Source: Paenibacillus sp. RC67 (GTDB taxonomy: Bacteria; Bacillota; Bacilli; Paenibacillales; NBRC-103111). Taken from it: a stretch of DNA of 64,000 nucleotides. Location: positions 3,805,501 through 3,869,500 of the forward strand of contig NZ_CP125098.1 in the NCBI RefSeq assembly GCF_030020805.1. Reading direction: 5' to 3'. Below are positions 43,906-53,194 of this stretch, one piece after another (the stretch's first letter is position 1; the number at the start of each line of letters is the position of its first letter). The notes beneath the pieces were generated by a model that was not told the origin of the DNA, did not search any database, and saw nothing but the letters and a program-made list of their open reading frames with translations. The position numbers were made by a program, and so were the translations under genes.

Positions 43906-45246
43906 TTGAAGGCAAAAATTATTATCACTTTTTTATTTATTTATTCACTAGCATCTATGCCCAATGTAGGAGCAGCGAACACAGGAAACTTAAAAGACAT
44001 TTCCGGGCATTGGGCTGAAGCGCAAATCAAATCAGCAGTCGTTAAAGGTTATGTAAATGGTTATCAAGATGGAACTTTCAAGCCTGAAGCTCCTGTGAGT
44101 GGAGAAGAGTTTTTGGCTATGATGGTGCGAGCGTTAAAAATCCCCACCGAATCCCAGCTCTCGGAGGAATCTTGGTTTTCCCCAATTTACAAATCGGCAG
44201 GTAAAAGCGGTATTTATCAGGGGGATTATCAGAAAGGATGGGATCAACCACTCACCCGTGGTGACATGGCATTGACTTTAGAGAGGGCTACTCGACAAAG
44301 GAGTTTTAAGCAATTGGCTGAATCGTCCCCACAAAGTAGGATACAGGACATCGATTCGATGCACAACAATATGGAACCCAAACAAATGGTGTATGAATCG
44401 GTAAGGCGAGGGCTGATGACGGGCACAAGCTCTACCGAATTATCACTTGACTCCACCACAACTCGTGCTCAGGCTGTAGTAGTTATTGAACGAGTCATTT
44501 CTTATAATGCGGGGGAAAGTTTACCGATTGACCGACATACTTTGGAAGTCGCAGAAGTATTCTGGCATTCAACTAATCTGTTCACGGTTTGGTCGAATTT
44601 TCTCGGCATAGAAAATGCCAATAAATTTGATACGACAAAGTTACATATAGAGACCGATTTTTTCGTCGGTGACATTACCGGACTTTATATCATCGACGCT
44701 AATGACCCAGACTCACTCTATTGGGATAAAATACAATATCCATTAAGTGAATTATATAGAAAGTCATACAAAGATGCTTATCCGGTAGAAGATACTAAAG
44801 ATGCTTATTATATTGTTCACAGTATTTCTGAAAATGAAATAGAGAATTCTCAACATCGTGCACTTATAAATATCAGCATAAATGGGGTAGGAGAGGATCC
44901 TGTAGCTTATTTCAATGCTGGGGACGTATCTGCCATGCGGGAAAGACTTGAGAATGGGTCATTTGAAGTAAAGGAAGTGCTCCTTTTAAGAAAGCATACT
45001 GTACCCAAGGTTGGCGAAGCGAGCCATCAAATAAACGGCAAATATTTTGATTCAAAGGTAGCTGTTCCCATCTGCATAGTGCCCAAATACAACGTTCTTG
45101 TAGACCACATAACGATCGATGTTTCTACAACTATGATCGGCGATGGTAAAAATCAACGAGTCTTGAATATATGGCCTACTGGTATTCGTACTTTGAAACC
45201 ATATTCTAGTGACGTTGAGTTATACATGTTGGAGGAATTAAATTAA
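43906..45246 (+). CDS. Secreted SLH-domain surface protein
   Basis: A 446-residue exported protein. The signal peptide KAKIIITFLFIYSLASMPNV ends at GAAN. Three S-layer-homology repeats occupy about residues 26-205 (DISGHWAEAQIKSAVVKGYV then NGYQDGTFKPEAPVS; LTRGDMALTLERA; VRRGLMTGTS..TRAQAVVVIERV); they bind pyruvylated secondary cell-wall polymers. The C-terminal 240 residues form an unrecognised domain rich in beta strands (INISINGVGEDPVAYFNAGD). TTG 43906 is chosen because GGGGTGG precedes it and a proper signal peptide follows; the longer frame starts in repeat A. Confidence 0.75.
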   Translation: MKAKIIITFLFIYSLASMPNVGAANTGNLKDISGHWAEAQIKSAVVKGYVNGYQDGTFKPEAPVSGEEFLAMMVRALKIPTESQLSEESWFSPIYKSAGKSGIYQGDYQKGWDQPLTRGDMALTLERATRQRSFKQLAESSPQSRIQDIDSMHNNMEPKQMVYESVRRGLMTGTSSTELSLDSTTTRAQAVVVIERVISYNAGESLPIDRHTLEVAEVFWHSTNLFTVWSNFLGIENANKFDTTKLHIETDFFVGDITGLYIIDANDPDSLYWDKIQYPLSELYRKSYKDAYPVEDTKDAYYIVHSISENEIENSQHRALINISINGVGEDPVAYFNAGDVSAMRERLENGSFEVKEVLLLRKHTVPKVGEASHQINGKYFDSKVAVPICIVPKYNVLVDHITIDVSTTMIGDGKNQRVLNIWPTGIRTLKPYSSDVELYMLEELN

Positions 45247-45262
45247 ATAGACTGATTTATTT

Positions 45263-45316
45263 GGAGCAGGCGCCGCGGCGACCTGCTCCTGGTCATTGAA
45301 GTAACGGAAAATGCCC
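45263..45316 (+). repeat. Hairpin plus R-arm element of the border repeat
   Basis: GGAGCAGGCGCCGCGG..ACCTGCTCC forms the central hairpin; CATTGAAGTAACGGAAAATG is an R arm. The hairpin is closely related to those at 55872 and 62474. It lies upstream of the APH-like gene. Confidence 0.6.
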
Positions 45317-45432
45317 CCTCGAAAAAGGGGTCTTGGTACTGGGTCAAGAATATGATATATGTAAGATATTGGATTCAATTCGAATTTCAGAGAAACAAAT
45401 CGGAAGAATCGCTCCAAAACAGGAGGTAACAT

Positions 45433-46314
45433 ATGAGTTCCATTCTAAAAATTATAGAAAAGCTAAAGTTGAACGTCTTGAATGTTGAAGATGTTCCAGA
45501 GTCATTTAGTTCTGATGTATACAAACTTACTCTTGCCAGTGGAGAAAACGTGTTTGTAAAAATTCCATTTAACAAGGATAAACTATTCCGTGAATTTCAG
45601 ATGCTTGAAATATTAAAGGGTGTAATACCTGCTCCTAAGGTATTGGACATTTGGTACGGGGATGAAAGTACTACTGGAGCATTGCTTCTTTCAGCAATTC
45701 AAGGTATGCATTGTACAGGAGACATTGATGAGAAACTCTCTTTTCAAATTGGCGTGTATCATGCTATGCTCCATGAGGTTAAAACTCCTGGGTATGGTTA
45801 CCATGTAACCGATGGTTTTAAGTTACTTGACCAAAATAATTGGAGATTACATATTAAAAGTAATTTTGAAAAGTGGAAAGAGCCATGCAAAGAGATTCTC
45901 GACTCAGAATTGTATGAGAGATGTATTCTTCACTTTGATGGAGTTTTTTCTGCTTTACCGGATCCTGACGGACCATGCATTGTTCACATGGATTTTAGAC
46001 CAGGTAATATATTGGTGAATGGTAACGAGGTTGCTGGCATTATTGATTTCGAGAGTGCCCGTGGTGGATCGTCGGAAATAGATTTTACAAAAGTCAATCG
46101 ATATATTTGGAAAGTCAATCCGAGAACAAAGTTACCGTTCATTGAAGGTTATCAATCGATTCGACCTATGCTGGCTCTGGAAAGAGTGCTGCCATTTTAT
46201 GATTTTTACGATGCTTTCAACGCAGTTGTTTGGTGTAAAAACAGAGGAATTGAAAAAAATCAAACGTTCCTTCAGGAAAATATTCTTACTTTAAGGAATT
46301 CGGTAGGTTATTGA
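45433..46314 (+). CDS. APH-fold phosphotransferase
   Basis: A 293-residue kinase-fold protein. The ATP-site block is ENVFVKIPFNKDKLFREFQM (Lys near residue 41). The catalytic loop is CIVHMDFRPGNILVNGNEVA (Asp near 190) and the metal-binding block is GIIDFESARGG, all typical of aminoglycoside/macrolide/homoserine-kinase-like APH proteins. ACAGGAGG precedes ATG 45433. The substrate is unknown. It is intact and followed by a terminator, in a single-gene cassette arrangement. Confidence 0.8.
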   Translation: MSSILKIIEKLKLNVLNVEDVPESFSSDVYKLTLASGENVFVKIPFNKDKLFREFQMLEILKGVIPAPKVLDIWYGDESTTGALLLSAIQGMHCTGDIDEKLSFQIGVYHAMLHEVKTPGYGYHVTDGFKLLDQNNWRLHIKSNFEKWKEPCKEILDSELYERCILHFDGVFSALPDPDGPCIVHMDFRPGNILVNGNEVAGIIDFESARGGSSEIDFTKVNRYIWKVNPRTKLPFIEGYQSIRPMLALERVLPFYDFYDAFNAVVWCKNRGIEKNQTFLQENILTLRNSVGY

Positions 46315-46339
46315 GTATAGTTGTTTAGATTTGATAGGG

Positions 46340-46368
46340 CAGGCCATCCCACAAAGGATGGCCTTTAA
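46340..46368 (+). terminator. Terminator of the APH-like gene
   Basis: AGGCCATCC / GGATGGCCT then TTAAAC. Confidence 0.65.
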
Positions 46369-46372
46369 ACTT

Positions 46373-46397
46373 GCCGTTACAGACAGCGCGGAGAACC
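46373..46397 (+). repeat. Short dispersed repeat (copy of 16069)
   Basis: GCCGTTACAGACAGCGCGGA then GAACC, two mismatches from the copy at 16069-16094. Confidence 0.4.
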
Positions 46398-46636
46398 GAA
46401 AGAGAAAATTCGTCTTTCACAATCGGGATAATTTTGATAGTACCGCGTAATCGGACTGTTTCCCTGGGAAAACGTAAAAGAGGGTGATAACACGCCTTCA
46501 ATAAATTTTTTGTAAGGAGTCGCTAGAGTTTAAATGTTCCTACTTTATTTAATTCCAATATATTCCTGAAACCGCTTAAATGGTGTATCATAAGATACAT
46601 CATTTTTATTTGATTATGCTTTGGGGGAGTACGTAT

Positions 46637-46905
46637 ATGCCAGTAATTAAAGTAGAAATGCTTCGTAAGGAGTTCCAGCGTCATAAGAGAAAACAGGGGA
46701 TATAGGGCAGTATTTCGGATTTATTTCATAGGGAATATGAGGCCAAGGTTGCTGTTAACGACATTTCGTTTGAGATCTGTAAGGGGAAATGGTCGGCTAT
46801 CTCGGTCCTAATGGTGCCGGCAAATCTACTTCAATTAAAATGATGGTCGATATATTGGTGCCAACCCCAGGTCGTGTCGAAGTTAACGGTATAGTACCGT
46901 ATTAA
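46637..46905 (+). pseudogene. ABC transporter ATP-binding protein N-terminal remnant
   Basis: ATG 46637 starts MPVIKVEMLRKEFQRHKRKQ then GI, meets TAG, and continues GSISDLFHREYEAKVAVNDI. After a frameshift the Walker A region reads MVGYLGPNGAGKSTSIKMMV then GRVEVNGIVPY. This matches the N-terminus of an ABC-2-type exporter ATPase (DrrA-like). A nonsense codon, a frameshift and an early end at 46905 show decay. The HAD gene follows. Confidence 0.65.
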
Positions 46906-46957
46906 CGGCGCGTGATGGCACGCATGGTTACCGCAGCTGACAAAGGAGAACGAAACA

Positions 46958-47599
46958 ATGAAAAAGTACATACTCTTCGATCATGATGGTGTTCTGGTTG
47001 ATACCGAATTCTGGTATTACAAAGCGGGAGAACGCGCTCTGGCTGACATTGGATTTACCTTGGATAAAGATCAATACCTTCGCGACATGACCCAGTCATT
47101 GGGCACTTGGTCCCAAGCTAGGGCGGCAGGTATTGATGAACAGACCATCAGCAAGCAGCGTGAGGTCCGCAACGTCTATTATCAGGAATATCTAAGAACA
47201 GAAGCCATAGAGATTGAAGGCGTAGTTGAAACTCTAGCCGAACTGTCAAAGTACGTCGACATGGCCATCGTGACGACTGCAAAACGTGCGGATTTTCAAC
47301 TTATTCATGAAAAGCGCCAGATTAGACAATTCATGGAATTCGTCCTTGTTCGCGAAGACTACGAGCGCACCAAGCCGCACCCGGAACCATACTTGACCGG
47401 CCTAAAGCGCTTCGGAGCTACCAAAGAAGAGACCATGGTTGTAGAGGATTCAAACAGAGGGTTGAACTCAGCCGTGGCGGCTGGTATCGACTGTACTATT
47501 GTCCATAACGACTTCACAAAAACACATGACTTTTCACAGGCCAGCTATCGAATCAAGACTCTGATTGAACTAAAGGACATTATCCTGAATGTAACCTGA
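46958..47599 (+). CDS. HAD-IA family hydrolase (beta-phosphoglucomutase/phosphatase-like)
   Basis: A 213-residue HAD protein. Motif I is FDHDGVLVDTEFW (Asp8, with His in place of the usual Leu/Phe), motif II is AIVTTAKRADF, motif III Lys is in YERTKPHPEPYLTGL, and motif IV is EETMVVEDSNRGLNSAVAAG. Order and spacing match phosphatases and phosphosugar mutases of subfamily IA. AAAGGAGA precedes ATG 46958. The substrate is unknown. It is intact, between a decayed ABC gene and a terminator. Confidence 0.82.
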   Translation: MKKYILFDHDGVLVDTEFWYYKAGERALADIGFTLDKDQYLRDMTQSLGTWSQARAAGIDEQTISKQREVRNVYYQEYLRTEAIEIEGVVETLAELSKYVDMAIVTTAKRADFQLIHEKRQIRQFMEFVLVREDYERTKPHPEPYLTGLKRFGATKEETMVVEDSNRGLNSAVAAGIDCTIVHNDFTKTHDFSQASYRIKTLIELKDIILNVT

Positions 47600-47679
47600 G
47601 AAAGCACTCGCCAGCGTGTCCCGTACTTACTTTAGCACTAGGAGCAGCAACAGGTTGCCATCGAAGAATTTACTATGCA

Positions 47680-47712
47680 TAAAAAGCAGCAATTGAAACG
47701 CTGCTTTTTTTG
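47680..47712 (+). terminator. Terminator of the HAD gene
   Basis: AAAAAGCAGC / GCTGCTTTTTTT. Confidence 0.75.
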
Positions 47713-47776
47713 TTTGAACAACTTATAATTTCTAGACCAATGATTCGTATCATATGGTATATAACACTAAATAGAT

Positions 47777-47819
47777 GTCCAATGACACAAAAGTGCCTAC
47801 ATAAACTAATCCGAAAAAT
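47777..47819. repeat. Dispersed repeat family B, partial copy
   Basis: TCCAATGACACAAAAGTGCC then TACATAAACTAATCCGAAAA is identical to 56804-56844. The downstream half is absent. Confidence 0.6.
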
Positions 47820-47876
47820 ATGAAAGAGCAACGGAATTGAGATGTGGGGGGGCGACGATGCTCGCCGGTCCGCTGA

Positions 47877-48143
47877 AATTTTGAAGTCTACAAGAATATT
47901 GGTTTACCACCGAAAGAAGCTTTTGTTTTCTATTCCTGTTCCGGCATGGTCGAAGGAGAAGTGAAAAATTGGGGACATGTAGCTTTGTCTCTTGAGAATG
48001 GAGACGCAATACACGCTTGGGATAGAGTAAGAATAGATAACTATTTAGAAATTGAAAGCCTCAAACCAGCACCAGGGTGGACCCAACCAAAGGTTATAGG
48101 ATGGGCCCCTGTTGAAAGGATATTAGCCGGAATAAGGAACTAA
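47877..48143 (+). pseudogene. C-terminal part of an unrecognised (NlpC/P60- or CHAP-like) protein
   Basis: The frame, open from 47877, reads FEVYKNIGLPPKEAFVFYSC then SGMVEGEVKNWGHVALSLEN, GDAIHAWDRVRIDNYLEIES and WAPVERILAGIRN. The GHVALSLENGDAIHAWD block with its His, and a YSCSG-like Cys, resemble NlpC/P60 or CHAP endopeptidases, but the assignment is weak. There is no start upstream, and repeat B lies 60 bp away, so the 5' end is lost. Its stop (AACTAA) starts the next L arm. Confidence 0.35.
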
Positions 48144-48240
48144 CACAATTATCACTATCGAGTATTATAGCTTAATAATCAACCAAAACGAGGCTGCCGA
48201 TATGACAGCCTCGTTGCGCTAACGGGCAGTTTATAACCAA
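48136..48240 (+). repeat. L-hairpin-R border unit
   Basis: An expanded L arm (GGAACTAACACAATTATC to TATAGCTTAATAATC), the perfect hairpin ACGAGGCTGCC / GACAGCCTCGT (48190-48216), and the R arm GTTGCGCTAACGGGCAGTTT. Confidence 0.7.
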
Positions 48241-48315
48241 AAAATCACTTTCACCATTCTAAACTTCTTGTTTAGAATTGATGTAAGTATATAAAAAAAT
48301 GTTGGAGGTATACCT

Positions 48316-48902
48316 ATGCAAAATATAGATTACAGCAATTATTATTGGCAAGATGATGAAGTTAGATTGCGTGCAATACAGGCTGAAGATTGGGAAAGTT
48401 GTTACATAAGCGCATTTGATACTCCTGCACGTCGTCTTTTACAGACTGCTATTGAATTACCGCCTACAATTTCAGAGGCAAAAAAATTCGCAGAGGAAAA
48501 TGCTGATTTTTCTTCAACTAACAGACGAATAATGTTTACTATTGAAAATTTGAACTGTGAAAGCATAGGTGGTATCAATTTAAACAGTATCGACGAGAGA
48601 AACGGAACTTTTAGTATAGGTATAGTGATAGATAAAGAGCATCGTGGTAAGGGATACGGAACAAGCGCTATGAAAATTCTCTTGAAGTATGCTTTCTTGG
48701 AACGAAGACTTAATAAATTCAATGACCGTGTTCTTGAAGGAATGAAGGTTCTGCGAAGATGATGAAGAAACTCGGCTGTGTTCAAGAAGGTGTACGTCGA
48801 CAGGTCGTGTATATAAATGGACAATATTTAGATTTTATATTGTTTGGTTTAACTAAAGATGAATTTATTGAGAAGCAAAAAGAGGATAGAGAATTAAAGT
48901 AG
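48316..48902 (+). pseudogene. GNAT acetyltransferase, frameshifted near its end
   Basis: GGAGG is followed by ATG 48316. The frame MQNIDYSNYYWQDDEVRLRA carries the acetyl-CoA motif FSIGIVIDKEHRGKGYGTSA (R/Q-x-x-G-x-G/A). It then runs into LEGMKVLRR and a stop at 48762. One base restores NEGSAKMMKKLGCVQEGVRR and onward to TAG 48902 (full length about 194 residues), the normal GNAT C-terminus. The indel lies near 48740 (GGAATG where GGAAATG is expected). Border units flank both sides. Confidence 0.7.
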
Positions 48903-48924
48903 GAAATTACGGGTAGTTTACCAC
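48903..48924 (+). repeat. Degenerate R-arm-like element
   Basis: GAAATTACGGGTAGTTTACC lies directly after the GNAT stop codon and before the SUFU-like gene. Confidence 0.4.
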
Positions 48925-48952
48925 AACGCAAAGGGCAGGAGAGGATACTGAA

Positions 48953-49534
48953 TTGAGTCAGACTGAACAACATAAAACCATCGCCAAAACGATTGCAAAG
49001 GCATTCGGTGGAACACCAAAAGTATTCCGATACCACGACGATAACAATGAAAATACTTTTTAGGTTTTATCCTGTACGGATAGACCTTGGAATGATGTAG
49101 TTTCATATTCTACCGTAAGGTTGTCGGACCATTCAATTGATTTGACAGCAAGTGATATGCCTTTGCGTGTAGAACTTATCGGGGCGTGTAGCAAGGAATT
49201 TGGTTTGTTTCCCAATATCCTTGCAACCTGTGCCTTTAATGTCATCAACACTAATTTCCTTTGTCATCCTGGAGCAATTTATCCGAATATCGTTCGTTTC
49301 TATATGCCTGAAAGCCCGTTACGGGACATTTTGCTGGTTTCACCGTTTCTATGGGATGATAAACTATCAAGCATTCAGTTCACAGACAAGATGATTGCAT
49401 GGCTAATGATTATTCCGATTTCAGAGGCAGAAAGTGCTTATGTAAACAAACATAGTTTAGATGTTTTAGAGGAGTTGTTTGAAAGAAACCAAATCAATGT
49501 ATATGATTTAATGCGGGCATCAATTGTCAGCTAA
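48953..49534 (+). pseudogene. Suppressor-of-fused (SUFU/YqcF-like) protein with in-frame TAG
   Basis: TTG 48953 has CAGGAGAGG upstream. The frame reads LSQTEQHKTIAKTIAKAFGG, meets TAG at 49061-49063, then continues VLSCTDRPWNDVVSYSTVRL, MPLRVELIGACSKEF and LLVSPFLWDDKLSSIQFTDK to 49534. The whole 193-codon frame matches the size of the SUFU-domain YqcF family (antitoxin-like in Bacillus). A single nonsense change breaks it. The first in-frame ATG after the stop (49157) would give a shortened protein. Confidence 0.65.
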
Positions 49535-49558
49535 TACAACCGAACAACACAGTTGTTA

Positions 49559-49656
49559 TTCAACTTAAGGGGAACGAGAGCTGAATATGCATACTCCACA
49601 AGCTGCCCTAGGAACTCTCGGCAGCTTCATTACGTTAACGGGCAGTTTAGTGCAAC
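49559..49656 (+). repeat. Complete L-hairpin-R border unit
   Basis: The L arm TTCAACTTAAGGGGAACGAG then AGCTGAAT, the hairpin AAGCTGCC / GGCAGCTT (49600-49627), and the R arm TACGTTAACGGGCAGTTTAG then TGCAAC. Confidence 0.7.
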
Positions 49657-49683
49657 TTTCCATTATTTGGCGCCGTATAAGAA

Positions 49684-50288
49684 GTGAAACGATTTTTTTC
49701 GGGTATGTTGGTTGGCGGAACATTTGTAGGTGCATTGAGCGCGGCAACGACCATTGCCTTTGCTGACATGAATATTCAAGCAATCATCTGGCAAGCTTCG
49801 ATCACATTCAATGTAAAGGGTACCCAAAGCATAATCACCGACGAAATCCTCAACTATGATAATAAAGTCTACGTACCATTTCGCACCTTTGCGGAAAAAA
49901 TGGGGGCATCTGTTGGCTATACCGCTCCAGTAACTTACGGAGATAGGCACATGGTCGATGCGAGCTATGGGGAAGAAAAAGACTTTACATTAAGTGATCC
50001 AGATGGATACGTTAGCTTGGGTTATCTGAACTTTAAGCCCGGTGGGTCTAAGATACCAATTACCGGTATGGTAAAGTTAAATAAAGAATTGCCTGGCGGG
50101 GGGCTGTATTACGATTATTGCTTCAAGTATATGATGAAAAAAACAAGCTTGTCGGAGAGTTTCCGAATTTGTTCATTCCTCAAATTCAACCTGGGGAAAT
50201 CAAAGGACTGTTTGGTTATGCAACCAAGCCACTCGATAGCACGGTAACTAAGTATTCGTTCAAAGTTCACGTCTCCACTGAAACTTAA
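49684..50288 (+). CDS. Secreted stalk (copper amine oxidase N-terminal-like) protein, frameshifted
   Basis: GTG 49684 starts a signal peptide (KRFFSGMLVGGTFVGALSAA..AFA). A PF07833-type stalk domain follows: DEILNYDNKVYVPFRTFAEK then MGASVGY. After LPGGGLYYDY the original frame gives nonsense. The family frame resumes as NKLVGEFPNLFIPQIQPGEI and onward to TAA 50288. Adding one A to the A7 tract near 50142 restores a protein of about 201 residues. The role is unknown, likely cell-surface. An R arm lies just upstream. Confidence 0.55.
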
Positions 50289-50311
50289 ACAGAAGTGTTA
50301 TCAAATGTCGG

Positions 50312-50340
50312 ACTGCCATTAACGGGCAGTGATTTAGAAC
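50312..50340 (+). repeat. R-arm element of the border repeat
   Basis: ACTGCCATTAACGGGCAGTG then ATTTAGAAC; the ACTGCC..GGCAGT ends are self-complementary. Confidence 0.55.
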
Positions 50341-50484
50341 TAAGCAGCAGACGGATAATCCGCCACTGAGTAAAATAAATTTATGACTGTCCTAAAACTA
50401 GTAAGCGGCTTCTAGCTCGTCAGCATGAGCTATTTAAAAAAGGCGATTGAAGGACTAAACCTATGAGGAGGGGTAATAATTTTT

Positions 50485-51085
50485 ATGAAAAAGGTCATTA
50501 TTGCATTTGTAAGTGGTGTGGTGATCTCCATGTCTTCGGTTGCCGTAGCAGCCACTCAATTTAATGTATCCTTATTCCCTTCCGAATTTATTTTTAATGG
50601 CGTAAATAAGCCAGTACCAAGTGAATATGAAGTTTTCAATTACAATGGTCACGTATATGTTCCGATTCGCTATGTCACAGAAAGCATGGGTGCAACCGTT
50701 GGGTTTACGGCTAGTCCGGACAATAAACCAAATCAAATATCCATTGATTATAAAGCAGTTAGCAAAAACAGCGACAATCCTTCTGGTTATGCCGATTCAG
50801 AAAAAAATAAGCGTCTCATTTCTTAGTATAAACCAAACGTCTAGAGGAACGTCTTTAACAGGCCAAGTGCTGCTAAATGATTCACTCTACACGAGAAACA
50901 TCTTAACATTTAACATGGATGTCACCTTAAAAGACGGAAGAAAATTGCAAACTATTTCAGGCGCAGCGGTGGACATTGGAAAGGGCGAGCTGAAAACAAT
51001 TAACATGAAATCGGTTGATTTTTTTGATGCACCAGATATCGCAAAAGTCGAAATTACAGTAAAAGAGATTGCCGAATATAAATAG
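50485..51085 (+). CDS. Secreted stalk-domain protein, frameshifted at an A7 tract
   Basis: AGGAGG lies 13 nt before ATG 50485. The signal peptide MKKVIIAFVSGVVISMSSVA ends at VAA. The stalk domain is YEVFNYNGHVYVPIRYVTES then MGATVGF, like the preceding gene. The first frame stops at 50826. Losing one A from the A7 tract (about 50802-50808) continues into SFLSINQTSRGTSLTGQVLL and SVDFFDAPDIAKVEITVKEI to TAA 51085, giving about 200 residues. The two neighbours are paralogous in layout. Confidence 0.55.
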
Positions 51086-51216
51086 CACAAGATCAGGCTC
51101 AATTGATATATATCCATCATTAATGCCCAGTTCTCGAAACTTGACGAGCTGTCGTTCCGGATTCTGATCTTTTGCCGATATACTTGGAGACGTATTTATT
51201 CAAGGAGGGGAACACG

Positions 51217-51396
51217 ATGAATGATATCAAAAAAACATTGTCGTCCGTGATACTCCGGAAATAGCTGACTGGATGCATCCTCAATCGGAAGAACGCACAA
51301 AAAATTGAGGAGCGATATGCAAAAGTAAAAGAACAGTTAGCTAAACTAAGAAAGGCGCAAAAGTCAGGTCTAATTGATCCTCTGCAACCGGAGTAA
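51217..51396 (+). pseudogene. Small ORF with one in-frame TAG
   Basis: A strong AAGGAGGGG precedes ATG 51217. The frame MNDIKKTLSSVILRK, TAG at 51262, LTGCILNRKNAQKIEERYAK then VKEQLAKLRKAQKSGLIDPL ends at TAA 51394. The second part is a Lys-rich helix of likely coding origin. The product would be 59 residues if the TAG were sense. The family is not recognised. Confidence 0.35.
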
Positions 51397-51517
51397 GAGG
51401 TGTCAACGGTGGACCTAACGCGGCGCTCATCGCAAGAAAGGGAGGACATGGAGTTCAGATTCGTCTTCTTCCTAGAGCTAAAGCTAAAGAGCAAGACACC
51501 ATTCCACATAGATGTGC

Positions 51518-51546
51518 GAAGCCTCCCTTATTGGGTGGCTTTTTAA
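51518..51546 (+). terminator. Possible terminator upstream of the lipoprotein gene
   Basis: AAGCC(T)CCC / GGG(T)GGCTT followed by TTTAA. Confidence 0.5.
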
Positions 51547-51610
51547 GCCGGGCGGAAAACGACGAGTTATACGTTTAACAAAGCGGGCAACCGGGAAAGA
51601 GGTATCAATT

Positions 51611-52561
51611 ATGAGGTTCGTTGTGACATTAAATTTTCATTCTGCTTGGCGTTTTACACGTAGATTGTTCGGCACGTTACTTACTTTAGCCATCGTGCTC
51701 ATGGCAATAACCGCTTGCTCAGCTGATAAAAGCGTACTGCCAATTAGTACGGAAAACACGCCGGCAATTCAACCAACGGAAACGGTGGGAACAGATCATG
51801 TGGTTTTGGACATTCATGAGCCGGAAGGTACACCCATATCGGCCGATGTCAGGATGCATGCTTTTGATACATCATACTTTGACCAAGTTAATGCTATTTA
51901 CAAAAATGCGCCGGCGTTAGTCGATACACAGCCTTATCTTGTGGTGATTGAAGGCAGCTATCAAAAACTGAAATTCACATACAAACTTACAAGTCCACTC
52001 TTAGATGTTCCACAAATGCTATCAGACGCGGGCTATGGGCAAATTACCGATAGCGCTTTAATCAACAGGATTTTTGGCAAAACGGAAAATGACGTTTATG
52101 GCCGCGCAAGCGATAATACTCTAATTGCATGGTCAGTTGAACATGGCATAGACGACGATCTGACAGTGGTCTACGGGAATTCATCAGATGGAAATTTGCC
52201 CAATATAAAGACGGAGCCTAAGGTAAAATATGTGTTTGACCCATCCTTCATCAACAAGGTTGTAAATGTATATAAGGATACAGCGCCGGATTTCAGCATA
52301 CCGATTGGAACTCCGCCGATAGAGTTGGAGATTTATGCTGTGGGTGATATGCTGACGTTGAGCTTCTTCGTTAATACTGATAGCAGAGACGCACATATAA
52401 AATCGCTGCAAACCACATTGGAAACGGCAGGATTTACACAGACAGGCGAATTTTTTCACGGTTACGAATACAAGAAGGGAAAGATTAACGCAAGATATGA
52501 CTATGGCGGTTCAGTAGATGGAGTTTCGGGAGTTAGTGTGAGCCTCCTGGTTAAAGAATGA
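51611..52561 (+). CDS. Hypothetical lipoprotein
   Basis: A 316-residue exported protein. The long N-terminal signal (MRFVVTLNFHSAWRFTRRLF then GTLLTLAIVLMAITAC) ends in lipobox ITAC. The mature part starts with a Thr/Pro-rich linker and two similar modules (YFDQVNAIYKNAPALVDTQP and FINKVVNVYKDTAPDFSIPI), suggesting an internal duplication. GAAAGAGG lies 9 nt before ATG 51611. The family is not recognised; it probably sits on the outer membrane face. It overlaps the next small gene by ATGA. Confidence 0.65.
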   Translation: MRFVVTLNFHSAWRFTRRLFGTLLTLAIVLMAITACSADKSVLPISTENTPAIQPTETVGTDHVVLDIHEPEGTPISADVRMHAFDTSYFDQVNAIYKNAPALVDTQPYLVVIEGSYQKLKFTYKLTSPLLDVPQMLSDAGYGQITDSALINRIFGKTENDVYGRASDNTLIAWSVEHGIDDDLTVVYGNSSDGNLPNIKTEPKVKYVFDPSFINKVVNVYKDTAPDFSIPIGTPPIELEIYAVGDMLTLSFFVNTDSRDAHIKSLQTTLETAGFTQTGEFFHGYEYKKGKINARYDYGGSVDGVSGVSVSLLVKE

Positions 52562-52752
52562 AGGAGTTATTAATTATTTGGGATGAAATGAATTTACCAG
52601 TTGTAGAAAGCACATTGCAAAAGATTATTGAGAATATTGATGATGTTGAGGTAGTTGGTTTTAATACATGGATAGTAAACATGGAAATGAACAAAATCAT
52701 TGAAATACACCATGAAGGTGAGATTATGATTGGAATTCACAAAAGAGAGTAA
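52558..52752 (+). CDS. Small hypothetical acidic protein
   Basis: A 64-residue protein, MKELLIIWDEMNLPVVESTL then VEVVGFNTWIVNMEMNKIIE. ATG overlaps the upstream TGA (ATGA), indicating translational coupling with the lipoprotein gene. It is compact and possibly two-stranded; no family is recognised. An L-arm element follows, so the two genes share one cassette. Confidence 0.5.
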   Translation: MKELLIIWDEMNLPVVESTLQKIIENIDDVEVVGFNTWIVNMEMNKIIEIHHEGEIMIGIHKRE

Positions 52753-52788
52753 TCTTTCTTTTATCGCTTCGGTCTATTCTAAAAGCTC

Positions 52789-52892
52789 ATTGCGCTAACG
52801 GGCACGATAGCACAATAACCACTAATAGATAGCCATGAGTGAAACGCGAGAATAAACTGTGATTAAAGCAGTTTTTTCTTGCGTTTTTTTAT
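52789..52892 (+). repeat. L-arm element followed by a terminator hairpin
   Basis: CATTGCGCTAACGGGCACGA then TAGCACAATAACC is an L arm. AAACGC(G)AGAA..AAACTG / CAGTTT..TTCTTGCGTTTTTTT (52842-52890) is a strong terminator in the central position. No R arm is recognised. Confidence 0.6.
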
Positions 52893-53194
52893 TTAAGCAG
52901 CAAAGTTGTGTCGCGTAGTAAAGCAGTTATGTGCCGGTGCGCACAAAACCGAACTTATTGTTTATGAGATTAAGAAAATGGGTATATGGTGTATAACACC
53001 AAATTGTGCTTAATTAAAGGGCGCACGACATTGGCTTGAAATGGGTAGTATTACGCAGCAACTTCTTATCATTCTACGTATAATCTACAAGTAAATGTTG
53101 GTTAGAAAGGGAAGGGAATCTTGCTAATGGCATCAAACCCGTTCAATGACTATAGTTCGAACGAAGGAGTAACAGGAGGTGTGTTCCAATAAAT

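Noticed and set aside
18387..46314. Naming the two APH-fold genes as antibiotic-resistance genes
   Set aside because: The fold is shared by many kinases of small metabolites and neither sequence could be tied to a known resistance subfamily by eye.
51410..51510. Frame VNGGPNAALIARKGGHGVQI upstream of the lipoprotein gene
   Set aside because: It has no start or RBS and several frames are open here; not enough to claim a gene.
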